Of a stretch of 64,000 bases of DNA, positions 41,487-51,100 are shown in pieces; the first letter of the stretch is position 1; each line of letters starts with the position of its first letter. This DNA comes from Bacteroidota bacterium. GTDB lineage: Bacteria > Bacteroidota > Ignavibacteria > Kryptoniales > JAKASW01. The notes under the pieces were generated by a model. It saw only the letters and a list, made by a program, of their open reading frames with translations, was not told the DNA's origin and did no database searches. Made by a program: the position numbers and the translations under genes. The stretch lies in assembly GCA_021845665.1 (NCBI GenBank), contig JAJZVO010000006.1, positions 49,503 through 113,502 of the forward strand, given 5' to 3'.

Positions 41487-43916
41487 ATGGAAGAGGAGCG
41501 TAACTTGAGACAAGCAGTCCTTTTCGCCGCTGTTCTGCTTTCTGCGAACGCAGCGGCAGGTCAATCGCTCCAGCGGAACCTTTACATGACCAATGGAAGC
41601 GTGAACGCGATGGCGATATCGGGGAACACTCTTTATATCGGCGGCCTCTTCACTTATGTCGGACCACCGACCGGGTGTGGAGTCGCGCTTGATGCGACTA
41701 CAGGACGCTACGACTCGACAATGCCTATTATCGATGGTATAGTCCAAACCTCGGTCCCGGATGGCTTTGGTGGATTGTATATCGGCGGAAACTTCAGCTC
41801 CGTCGGGGGAATACCCGAAGAAGATATCGCTCACATCGAAGCCGACCGGTCTGTCGATCCAAACTTCAATCCCGCTGCAAACGGAATTGTCATGGCACTC
41901 GTGCTCAGCGGTCACGTCCTGTATGCCGCAGGTTATTTCACAAGTATCGGCGATAGCAGCAGAAAATATGTCGCTGCGTTAAACCTGTCAAACGGGAGTG
42001 CCACTTCCTTTAATCCCAATCCGAACGGGATCGTTGCGGCAATTGTACCTTCCGGTTCTGTGGTCTACGTGGGCGGTCAGTTCTCAACTATCGGGGACAG
42101 CGCCAGGAATTGCATTGCAGCAGTGGATTCCTCTACGGGAGTTGCGACAAGCTGGAACCCGAAACCCAATTCATCCGTGACCGCGATAGCTGTTTCGGGT
42201 CCAGTTGTCTACATAGGCGGAGGTTTCACTAATGTCTCGGACAGCACGCGGTGGGGAATTGCAGCCGTCGACGCATCGACCGGGGTACCGACTGCGTGGA
42301 ACGCCGGTTACGTCAACGGCCTCCCCGCGAGCGCGAACCTCATAGTTGTTTCAGGTTCGGTTGTGTATGCGTCGGGAGGTAACATAGGATGGCTGGGCGA
42401 GAACTTCGTCGCACTCGATGCGGCTACCGCTAATCCACTGACGTTCAATCCAAATCCCAACGGAAACGTGTCCGCGATTGCCGTATCGGGCTCCGCAATC
42501 TATGTCGGCGGAAATTTCACAAAGATTGGTGGCCAACCCAGAAATGAACTCGCCGCCTTAGATCCGGCTACCGGCAATGCCCTGGCATGGAATCCGAATC
42601 CACAGCCCAATACCTACGTCTGGACGATTTCATTTGATGGATCCAGTGTGTTTGCCGGAGGCAGCTTCTCCAGCGTCAATGGGGTTGGCAGAAACGATCT
42701 CGCCGCCCTGGATCTGAAGACGGGTGAAGCCACAAGCTGGGATCCGGAGCCGGGGAATGAAGTGCATGCCATGGCTCTGGCTGGATCCAGACTGTACATC
42801 AGCGGTTATTTCCGCTGGGTCGGCGACTCGACTCGGGACTATCTGGCTTCGATCGACACCGCGACCGGCCTTGCGACTTCATGGAATCCGAATGCAAATT
42901 ACCAGGTCTATGCGCTCGAGGCATCCGGTTCCTCTGTATATGTCGGTGGGGCCTTCTCCGCAATTGGAGACTCCACCAGAAACAATATTGCAGCCATAGA
43001 TACTTCCACAGGTCTGGCAACATCATGGAATCCGGGAGCTGACGGCTATGTATCGACGCTTGCTCTCTCCGGTCCCGACGTCTATGCCGGAGGAAACTTC
43101 TACCATGCCGGGGACTCGGCAAGGCAATATCTGGCCGCGATAGACACTTCAACCGGAAATGCTACCGGCTGGAATCCCAACCCGAACGGACAAGTGGATG
43201 TGATTGCTACATTTGGTCCTTCGGTCTACGTCGGTGGCGATTTTTCGGCTATCGGCGACTCCACGAGAAACCATATCGCGGCGCTGGAAGCTTCGACATC
43301 GGCCTCAACCGCCTGGAACCCTAATGCAGACGGAACCGTCGATGCAATCGCCATATCCGATTCCGTTCTTTACGCCGGCGGCATTTTTCAGAACATCGGC
43401 GGGCAGGCAAGGAATTCCATAGCTGCCTTGCTATTGAATGCCGGTACAGCGATTTCATGGAACCCCGATATCCAATCAGGCGGAGTATCGGTGATGACAC
43501 CTTCGACCTCAAATGCAACGATCTATGTCGGGGGCTACTTCACGTCGGTAGAGGGATCTCTCAGGAACGATCTGGTCGGTATTGCCGACAGCGAGACTAT
43601 TCCAACCGGTATCAAGATCGAGCGGCACACCGTTCCGGCATCGTTCGCCCTGTTTCAGAACTATCCTAATCCATTCAACCCGACGACGAATATCGAATTT
43701 CAAATTGCGGATGCCGGATTCGTGACACTCAAAGTATATGATGTGCTTGGAAGAAGAGTTGCCACTCTTGTGGACGAGGTGGAACAGCCGGGAAGTCATG
43801 AGGTGCAGTTTGACGGAAGCCACCTTGCAAGCGGGGTATACTTCTACAGGATCGAGGAGATCGGAATAAATGGAGACCGGCTCATCTCGGTAAGGAAGAT
43901 GGTCGAGCTCAAGTGA
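41487..43916 (+). CDS. Secreted beta-propeller protein with T9SS sorting domain
   Basis: About 809 residues from the ATG at 41487; a TTG at 41505 preceded by GAGGAG is an alternative start giving a cleaner signal peptide. About 14 repeats of ~46-50 residues follow, each with the pattern VYVGGxFSxIGDSTRNxIAA...TGxxTSWNPNPN, which would fit two seven-bladed propellers. The C-terminus (~720-809) is a type A T9SS sorting domain: FALFQNYPNPFNPTT, VYDVLGRRVATLV, LASGVYFYRI. It is probably displayed on or released from the cell surface. Function unknown. Confidence 0.85.
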   Translation: MEEERNLRQAVLFAAVLLSANAAAGQSLQRNLYMTNGSVNAMAISGNTLYIGGLFTYVGPPTGCGVALDATTGRYDSTMPIIDGIVQTSVPDGFGGLYIGGNFSSVGGIPEEDIAHIEADRSVDPNFNPAANGIVMALVLSGHVLYAAGYFTSIGDSSRKYVAALNLSNGSATSFNPNPNGIVAAIVPSGSVVYVGGQFSTIGDSARNCIAAVDSSTGVATSWNPKPNSSVTAIAVSGPVVYIGGGFTNVSDSTRWGIAAVDASTGVPTAWNAGYVNGLPASANLIVVSGSVVYASGGNIGWLGENFVALDAATANPLTFNPNPNGNVSAIAVSGSAIYVGGNFTKIGGQPRNELAALDPATGNALAWNPNPQPNTYVWTISFDGSSVFAGGSFSSVNGVGRNDLAALDLKTGEATSWDPEPGNEVHAMALAGSRLYISGYFRWVGDSTRDYLASIDTATGLATSWNPNANYQVYALEASGSSVYVGGAFSAIGDSTRNNIAAIDTSTGLATSWNPGADGYVSTLALSGPDVYAGGNFYHAGDSARQYLAAIDTSTGNATGWNPNPNGQVDVIATFGPSVYVGGDFSAIGDSTRNHIAALEASTSASTAWNPNADGTVDAIAISDSVLYAGGIFQNIGGQARNSIAALLLNAGTAISWNPDIQSGGVSVMTPSTSNATIYVGGYFTSVEGSLRNDLVGIADSETIPTGIKIERHTVPASFALFQNYPNPFNPTTNIEFQIADAGFVTLKVYDVLGRRVATLVDEVEQPGSHEVQFDGSHLASGVYFYRIEEIGINGDRLISVRKMVELK

Positions 43917-43988
43917 TGCGAACCCGATCGAGAATGCTTATGAATTGTCATTCACGCAACACACTCAAAACCAATTAAGGAGAATAAA

Positions 43989-44549
43989 ATGCTAAGAAGG
44001 ATGTTCGTCCTTTGCCTGGGCCTCTTGTCACTCTCATTCTTTGCCCCTGTGGCTCGAGCCCAGTTTGCCGACCAGATGAATTACCTAGGGCCACACATCG
44101 GACTAAGCGGCGTAGGAAGCGCGCTGACGCTCGGGATCGATTACGAACGTGGCATCACGAATGTCGGACAGGTTGGGCCTGGGATCATCGGCGTTGGCGG
44201 CCTGTTCGACTATTTCTCTTATGGCGATAACCCCGGCGGTTATGGCGGCACTTGGACTTACATAGACATCGGTGTAACCGGTATGTATCATTTTGTCCTT
44301 ACCGATAAAAAGTGGGACCCGTTCCTGGGGATTTATCTCGGCGATGAAATATCGTCCTGGTCGTGGGGATCGTCAGCCAAAGCGTACTACGCCTCAATCG
44401 GTATTCCCGCTCCATCGGAGACGAGCGGCGGGATTACTCTTGGAGGCTGTGCTGGTGTACGCTATTTCTTCAACAACACCTGGGCGGCTGAGGCCCGCGT
44501 CGGATTCGGCTTTTACGTCCTCGCCCTCGGAGTTGATTACAGCTTCTGA
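43989..44549 (+). CDS. Outer-membrane-type beta-barrel protein
   Basis: The 186-residue protein has a signal peptide ending near ARAQF, then Gly/Tyr-rich alternating beta-strands and a terminal aromatic residue (VDYSF), typical of small outer membrane barrels. AAGGAGAA lies upstream of the ATG. It lies 72 bp after the T9SS propeller gene and before two lipoproteins. I cannot assign a ligand. Confidence 0.7.
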   Translation: MLRRMFVLCLGLLSLSFFAPVARAQFADQMNYLGPHIGLSGVGSALTLGIDYERGITNVGQVGPGIIGVGGLFDYFSYGDNPGGYGGTWTYIDIGVTGMYHFVLTDKKWDPFLGIYLGDEISSWSWGSSAKAYYASIGIPAPSETSGGITLGGCAGVRYFFNNTWAAEARVGFGFYVLALGVDYSF

Positions 44550-44646
44550 TGTAGAAACTGTATTGGCCCGTGGGTGTGGTCCATAATTTTCGCTCGAGAG
44601 ACGAGTGCTGTTCATCATGAATCAAAATGCAACGGAGGCATGACAA

Positions 44647-45372
44647 ATGTCCAAGACTTTCAAAAATGTATCATTGTTTCTGATCCTAGGCATCTTGGTA
44701 GCTGGCTGCTCGAAATCGGGCAGCTCCGGCAGTACGGTAGGACCAGGATCATCTGCACCCCAACTGAAGACACCTCAATTCAAAGGTCCCAGTTCCACTT
44801 CAGCGACTGCCGATACCAGTCAAGGCGCTCTAATGGCCACGACGACCGCGGCCGAGTTCAACGCGCTGTCTTCCGGTTTCATGGCATTCTATACCGGAAA
44901 CAGTACGCATTCCGGAAACTCGTGGACCTGGACCTATACAGAAAATGGCCTTAAAGGTACATGGACCGCTTTGTCGTCGTCAACCGGCTACAACTGGAGC
45001 TTCGTGGAGAACGGTACGTCAGGCAGCGTCACTTATAACAATTGGACCGCTCTCAGCGGGACCGAAAGTTCTGATGGCAAGACTGGTAGCTGGACTTTCT
45101 ATTATACAAACACAGACACGCCTGAAGCTGTGGCAAGCTGGACCACCGATGGCAGCGGCAACCTCACCGGTACTATCTTGGAATACAACGCTTCCGGAAC
45201 TCAGACAGGCAAATGGATATTTACTGACAATTCCGACAACAGCGGCGAACTGAAAATATACATCGAGAATGTGCTGACATGGGACGTAAAATGGAGTTCA
45301 AACGGCTCAGGAACATGGGTGGAATACGACCCCAATACAGGTGCCACAGTAAACAGCGGAAGTTGGTCGTAA
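44647..45372 (+). CDS. Ser/Thr/Trp-rich lipoprotein
   Basis: The 241-residue protein has a lipoprotein signal (ILVAGC, Cys21) and a low-complexity GSSGS linker. From about residue 85 come repeated short beta units with W, T and G (SWTWTYTENGLKGTWTAL and similar), which look like stacked hairpins of MORN-like or surface-repeat type. No recognised family. It sits between the barrel protein and a second lipoprotein on the same strand, with a weak ribosome site (GGAGGC). Confidence 0.62.
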   Translation: MSKTFKNVSLFLILGILVAGCSKSGSSGSTVGPGSSAPQLKTPQFKGPSSTSATADTSQGALMATTTAAEFNALSSGFMAFYTGNSTHSGNSWTWTYTENGLKGTWTALSSSTGYNWSFVENGTSGSVTYNNWTALSGTESSDGKTGSWTFYYTNTDTPEAVASWTTDGSGNLTGTILEYNASGTQTGKWIFTDNSDNSGELKIYIENVLTWDVKWSSNGSGTWVEYDPNTGATVNSGSWS

Positions 45373-45430
45373 AGCTTGAAGAGGCCGCACTTCAACATAC
45401 AGGCAGCTTTCTTGAAAGGAGAAATACAAA

Positions 45431-46408
45431 ATGAATTACACTAGGTACCTGGTATATTTGCTATGCGTTGCGGGCATGGCAGTTATGTCCGCAGGATGTT
45501 TCGGCGGCTACAACGAGCTCGGACTCGCCCTTTTCTCTATGAAAGTGAAGGCGCTCGGCCCGGAGAATGCTCCATTACTGGGCGCTGTCGTCAGCTGCAG
45601 CAACGGCGAATCGGTCACAGTTGATTCAACAGGCATCGCTGCTCTGAGCTTTTCGGATGTCGGGCCGTATTACATCAGTGTGAGATACCAGGATAATCTT
45701 GTGGCGTCTTACAACGTGTCCATGCCTTCAGACGGCGGCAAGACTCTAACAGCTAACTATATTCCCGCTGCCGCGCCGGCCGGAAGCATCGCTGCCGAAG
45801 GCGGAAACTACTTCTCCATGATGGGTGCCAGACTTTACCCGCTCCTTTTCCAATATGCATTCAACGCGTACGGCTACAGCATTGACTTTGGCAAGTACAA
45901 GCCTGGTCAGTATACCGACTGGCAAATCAGCACAGATGGGAAGGATAGATTCCTTACAAGGAAGGCCTATCTGACTAAACTTCACAACGGCGAAGAGTGG
46001 TGGCAGGTGAGCTTCCAGACAAAATCAGACTCGATGCTCATGGAGGTCCTGTTCAACGACAAGCTTCAGTCGATAAGGAGAATGAGGGCAAGGTTCGGCA
46101 ATGAATCCCCCAAAGAGGTGCCTGTTACAGAGGGCTGGTATACTTCTCCGATGCAGCTTACGCCTGAGTCCCTTGAAGGTGCGATCGTCAAAAAGAATGT
46201 CAGCGTGACGGTCCCCGCTGGAACTTTCACTTGCGACCAGCTTGAATTCGGTCTGATGCAGGGCTTCACGTTGAGGCTGTGGAGAACTCATGACGTCCCT
46301 GGCAAAGTGATCGAATATGAGATGGTCGGAAACAATCACAAAGAGATCTATTCAGCAGAGATGACAGCATACGGGGAGGGAGCTAAGACCCAGCTCGGAT
46401 CGTACTAG
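45431..46408 (+). CDS. Lipoprotein of unknown function
   Basis: The 325-residue protein has a lipoprotein signal ending MSAGC (Cys23). An early domain (~35-110) resembles a carboxypeptidase-regulatory-like or transthyretin-like fold (GAVVSCSNGESVTVDSTG, PYYISVRYQDN). The rest is a beta-rich domain resembling DUF3108-like lipoproteins (VTVPAGTFTCDQLEFG). It has a strong AAAGGAGAA ribosome site. It is the last gene of a run of envelope proteins and is followed by a long hairpin. Confidence 0.65.
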   Translation: MNYTRYLVYLLCVAGMAVMSAGCFGGYNELGLALFSMKVKALGPENAPLLGAVVSCSNGESVTVDSTGIAALSFSDVGPYYISVRYQDNLVASYNVSMPSDGGKTLTANYIPAAAPAGSIAAEGGNYFSMMGARLYPLLFQYAFNAYGYSIDFGKYKPGQYTDWQISTDGKDRFLTRKAYLTKLHNGEEWWQVSFQTKSDSMLMEVLFNDKLQSIRRMRARFGNESPKEVPVTEGWYTSPMQLTPESLEGAIVKKNVSVTVPAGTFTCDQLEFGLMQGFTLRLWRTHDVPGKVIEYEMVGNNHKEIYSAEMTAYGEGAKTQLGSY

Positions 46409-46423
46409 TTTGCCAAAATTGGG

Positions 46424-46473
46424 CCGTGCCCCCGGCATTGCGTGAAATCCCACAGCAACCGCCGGGGGTACGG
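46424..46473 (+). terminator. 13-bp GC-rich hairpin after the lipoprotein gene
   Basis: CCGTGCCCCCGGC (46424-46436) pairs with GCCGGGGGTACGG (46461-46473) with one G-U pair, leaving a 24-nt loop. It lies 16 bp after the stop. No U-tract follows, so it may be a weak or factor-dependent terminator or an mRNA-stabilising end. The rest of the 46409-46762 gap shows no gene. Confidence 0.5.
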
Positions 46474-46762
46474 TACTTATAGATGTCTTGATTGTGTCTG
46501 AGCGAAGGACATTCATCGACTACTCTGTCCGTCAAAAGCGCCTGCCTGTAATTTCTCCGAGGCAAACCTGTATGTGTTGACTCTGTGGCCACGGATTTAT
46601 AGATTTCAACAATTCGATCCGAATAAGGATCGCCCGTTCCAAAGCACGATCTCCTTTTAGTGCACGTTCCCCACCAGCGATATGTCCCAAATCACGTTTG
46701 ACTGACGAAAACGGAATTGCTTCCGTGCGTTCAAAATGTCCAAGTCAAAGACGGAGGATGTG

Positions 46763-47209
46763 ATGTTTGAGCTTAGCCATGTTCACCCCATGCTCGTTCA
46801 CTTTCCAATAGCGCTTCTGATACTTGGTTTCCTATCCGAGATAGTCGCGCTCGCATTCAAGAAAACATTCTTTGCTGATGCGGCGTTTCTTCTCCTTATT
46901 ACGGGCGCTTTAGGAGCCGTTGCGGCTGTCCTTTCCGGTTTATACGCCGCACGTGGATTGGAGGAAGCAGGAACGCTCAAGCAGGCAGTGGATATGCATG
47001 AAGGCGCTGCCGAGCTTGCCATGTGGCTGGCTGTTCTCGCTGCAATTTTCAGAACCGCACTTGTCTTGACCAGGAAGTACACGGGTTCTCTGCGATATCT
47101 GTCCGCGGTGATTTTCCTCGTCGCCGTTCTCGCAGTTGCAAGAGCGGGCTACTATGGGGGAGAACTTGTGTTCAAACATGCGGCAGGGGTCACGTTTCAA
47201 TTAGGCTAA
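46763..47209 (+). CDS. DUF2231 membrane protein
   Basis: The start at 46763 has GGAGG 5 bp upstream and gives MFELSHVHPMLVHFPIALLILG, the classic N-terminus of DUF2231 proteins, with conserved histidines before the first helix. The 148 residues contain four transmembrane helices. Family members are often near redox or cytochrome genes and have been suspected to bind heme, but function is unproven. The exported rubrerythrin follows after 59 bp. Confidence 0.8.
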   Translation: MFELSHVHPMLVHFPIALLILGFLSEIVALAFKKTFFADAAFLLLITGALGAVAAVLSGLYAARGLEEAGTLKQAVDMHEGAAELAMWLAVLAAIFRTALVLTRKYTGSLRYLSAVIFLVAVLAVARAGYYGGELVFKHAAGVTFQLG

Positions 47210-47268
47210 CGATTGCCGTCAACCGGCGTCGCAATAGATAACATCAAACTAAAGCCAGAGAGGTTCAT

Positions 47269-47895
47269 ATGAAAAGGTATTTATTGACCGCATTGACGCT
47301 CATACTGTCAGCAACTTTGGCTGCCGCCTGGTCGTCAAAGAATGCCGACAAGCAGAAAGTTGTTGATGACCTTAAAGCCGCGTTTACCGGTGAAACGACC
47401 GCCAGCGCGAAATATGCAGCCTATGCAGAAAAAGCAAGATCAGAGAACTTGCCTAAGATCGCCCTTCTATTCGAGGCTGCTTCCAAAGCCGAAAGCATTC
47501 ACGCGGGAAATCACAAGGCGGCACTCGAGCAGCTTGGAGAAAGCGCACCCGATGTCACGCCTAAGTATGATGTGAAATCAACTAAGGAAAATCTTAAGGA
47601 TGCCATTGCAGGTGAGACCTATGAGTCGACCACCATGTACCCCGACTTTTTGAAAGATGCAAGTGCAGCGAATGTCACGATAGCACTGATCTCGTTTAAC
47701 TATGCCTACAAGACAGAGTTAAAACACAAGGCATTCTACGAGGCTGCACTCGCCTCGCTCGAGTCGAACAAAGTCGATGAGATGGCTTCTATGTACCAGG
47801 TGTGCCCGACATGCGGCAACACTTATGAAGGCGAAGGCCCAGCCAGATGCGGGATCTGCATGACGAGTAATGACAAATATATCACCATCGAATGA
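47269..47895 (+). CDS. Exported rubrerythrin
   Basis: The 208-residue protein has a cleavable signal peptide (~1-21, ending LAAAWS), then a ferritin-like diiron domain (FTGETTASAKYAAYAEKA, EAASKAESIHAGNH, AGETYESTTMYP) and a C-terminal rubredoxin-like knuckle (CPTCGNTY...CGIC). Rubrerythrins reduce peroxide and are normally cytoplasmic, so the signal peptide implies a periplasmic form. An anaerobic or microaerophilic life with envelope oxidative stress would fit. Confidence 0.85.
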   Translation: MKRYLLTALTLILSATLAAAWSSKNADKQKVVDDLKAAFTGETTASAKYAAYAEKARSENLPKIALLFEAASKAESIHAGNHKAALEQLGESAPDVTPKYDVKSTKENLKDAIAGETYESTTMYPDFLKDASAANVTIALISFNYAYKTELKHKAFYEAALASLESNKVDEMASMYQVCPTCGNTYEGEGPARCGICMTSNDKYITIE

Positions 47896-47912
47896 AGACT
47901 CTGTAGTTCAGC

Positions 47913-47945
47913 CCGGCGGGGCGACAATGGATGTCGCTTCGCCGG
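47913..47945 (+). terminator. 14-bp hairpin after rubrerythrin
   Basis: CCGGCGGGGCGACA (47913-47926) pairs with TGTCGCTTCGCCGG (47932-47945) with two G-U pairs and a 5-nt loop, 17 bp after the stop. No U-tract follows. It is a likely transcript end or 3' stabiliser. Confidence 0.5.
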
Positions 47946-48155
47946 ATGCTCTCGACTCACCTTTATATCGGTTACCATCTGCGCGATCGGCGTCCGTCCT
48001 ATCTCGCACCTGCCTACTGTCCACCATGCTTGAAATTCACTTCAATTCTTCATAACGTTTAACGGTCGATATGCGATTTGTAAAGCTCCCCGCACTCTGA
48101 CCGGCTTGTTCCACGGATCGGGGAGTTCCGCACATAATCGTAAGAGGGACTGAAC

Positions 48156-51100
48156 ATGGATCATGCCGGAAAGAAAGCCGGGAATCATAAGGGCAAAAGG
48201 ACTGCAACTCCGGTGAGAGCGGTCAAACAGCCGAAGCGTAAGAGTATGCCGGTTCAAGAACAAGCCGGGAGTCAGAAGGGTGTTCATGAAGAATTAGTCG
48301 AGCAAATGGCCTTGCTGGCCGATGCAAACGATGCCATAATCGGCTATGATGCCGGCTTTCGCGTGGTATTCTGGAACGACATGGCGTGCTCGCTCTATGG
48401 CTATTCATCCAAGGAGGCACTAGGCAAGTTGGGGCATGAGCTTCTGAAGTCTGAATACCCGGAAGCACCGCGCGAGGCATTCCTGAAAAAAGCAGAGGCC
48501 GCGGGACGTTTTACTGCCGAATCCATCAGAACCACCAAGGGCAACCGCAGAATACATGTCGATACGCACGTCCTGGTACAGCGCGATAAGTCCGGAAAGT
48601 TGATTGGATACCTGGCAGTTGACCGGGACATAACGAAACTGAAGGATAGGGAAACTCAGCTTGTGCGTTTGAACCGGGCACTCAACGCACTGCGTCATAG
48701 TAGCGAAGCTATTGAGAAGGCGAAGGACGAAAAGGCGTTCCTGGATGATGTCTGCAGAATAATTGTCCAGGACTGTGGTCATGCTATGATGTGGATTGGT
48801 TACAGGGAGGATGATGACTTCAAATCCGTGAAGCCCGCGGCGTACTCTGGATTTGAAGAGGGGTATCTCGATACATTGAAGATTACATGGGCAGATACCG
48901 AACGCGGGCAGGGACCCACGGGAACTGCCGTGCGCACCGGAAAAGCGACGGTCTGCCGGAACATGCAGACCGATCCGAAGTTCAGACCGTGGCGGGACCA
49001 GGCGGTCAAGCGCGGTTATGCGTCTTCGCTCAGCATCCCTTTCTTCGATGAGGAGCGAGTCTTAGGTGCGCTGACGATTTACTCAAAAGAGCCTGATCCC
49101 TTTACTGAGGATGAGATAGGGCTGTTAACTGAATTGGCGGATGACCTGGCGCACGGCATGAAGGTCATTCGGCTCAGAAAGGCACGGGAAAGAATCGAAC
49201 GAGAGCTGCGTGTGTCTGAAGCAAACGCTGAGGCCCTCATAAAGTATGCCCCTGCCGCGATTTATGAGATCGATCTTGAACGCCGCCGGTTCATCAGTGT
49301 CAATGATGTGATGATACACATGCTGGGCTACACCAGGGAGGAACTTCTCTCGATGGATCCTTCGTACCTGCTCGACGGGGAAAGCCGTGCCAGCTTCGCC
49401 GAAAGAATAAAGAAGGAGCTGTCCGGAGAGAGTATCGACGAATCCGTTGAGTATCGTGCGTTCCGAAAAGACGGAGCCGAAATGTACGGGCTATTGAACG
49501 TGTCATTGAACGCTTCTCCCGGCACGCCACACAGGGCCCTCGTAGTTGCATACGACATAACGGAAAAAAAGAAAACCGAGGAGATACTCCGCCGGAGCCG
49601 GGAGAACTATCGTCAGCTTGTGGAAAGCTCCGGCAGCATTATCCTTCGCGTCGACAAAGATATGCGGATCACTTTCATGAATGGTTTCGGCCTCAGGTTT
49701 TTCGGCTATTCGCCTAATGAAATCATCGGGAAAAAGGCAGTCGGCACGATTATTCCCGCACGGGCCGAAAATGGTTTCGACACCGCCTCGATGGCCGAAG
49801 ATCTAATACGCCATCCGGATAACTACGCGACCAATGTTCACCAGAATGTCCGCAAAGACGGTAGCCTTGTCTGGGTTTCCTGGGCGAACAGTCCTATCTA
49901 TGACAGCGATGGGCGCCTTGCGGAGATTTTGTCGATTGGCAACGACCTGTCTGAGCAGAAGGAAGTGGAGCAGGCATTAAAGAGGACTGAGTCACTCTTC
50001 AAACTCCTGTCGGACATCGGCCGGCAGCTGCTCGCGTCGGACAACCCGCCGCAAATAATCAATGATCTATGCGGCCAGGTGCTCGCCTTTCTTGATTGCA
50101 AGGTGTTTTTCAATTACCTGGCCGATGAGTCGGCGGGCAACATGGTACTGAATGCATACGCCGGGGTTTCCGATGAGGAGGCTGATAGGATCAGGCATCT
50201 CGATTTCGGCTTGTCCGTAAGCGGCACGGTTGCGCGTGACGGCAAAAGGATAATTGCTGGGGATATTCAAAATACTTATGATCCACTCACAGATTTGGTA
50301 AAAGAGTTCGGTGTACAGGCGTATTGCTCTCATCCGCTGAAAGCTCAGGGGAAGGTCATCGGAACGCTTTCCTTCGGCTCCAGGAAAAAAACCCGCTTCA
50401 CAGACGAAGAAATTGAGCTGATGAGAACCGTAGCCGATCAGGTTGCAATGGCGATGCAGCGGGTCGATTCCGAGAAGAAACTTAGACAAGCTGCTCATCG
50501 ATGGCAGATCACATTTGACTCGATTCCGGACATGGTCTCGATACAGGACAAGGATTTCAGGCTCGTGAGCGTCAATAAGGCTTATGAGAAAGCGTTCAAC
50601 CTCAGCTCCGACGAGTTGAGGGGAAGGCGATGCTATGAAATAGTCCACCATTCAAATTGTCCGGTCAAAGACTGCCCCCACGACAAAACCCTTAAGACAC
50701 GTGAAACCGCGACTGAGATAATCTACGAGCCGCTTCTCAAAGCATATCTTGAAGTGACAACTTCTCCGTTATTTGGTGAAGGCGGTGAGCTGCTTGGTAC
50801 AGTCCATGTCGCGAAAGACGTCACTTCGCGAAAGAAATCCGAAGATGAGCTGAAAAGGCACAGAGAACATCTGGAAGAACTCGTAGCTGAACAGACGAAT
50901 GAGATCAGAGCCGCAAATGCGTATAACCGCAGGCTGCTCGAGGTGAGTCTTGACCCGCTTCTGACAATCAGCGCCGATGGGAAGTTGACCGATGTAAATA
51001 GGGCAGTGGAGTTGGTCACGGGAGTCCCCCGAAGCCGGCTGATTGGCAGCAGCTTCTCCGACTACTTCACCGAGCCGGAAAAGGCCGAGGAAGGCTATAA

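Noticed and set aside
41475..44549. CRISPR-like array suspected from periodic sequence in the propeller gene
   Set aside because: The period is protein-level (46-50 codons) with diverged DNA, not short identical repeats with unique spacers.
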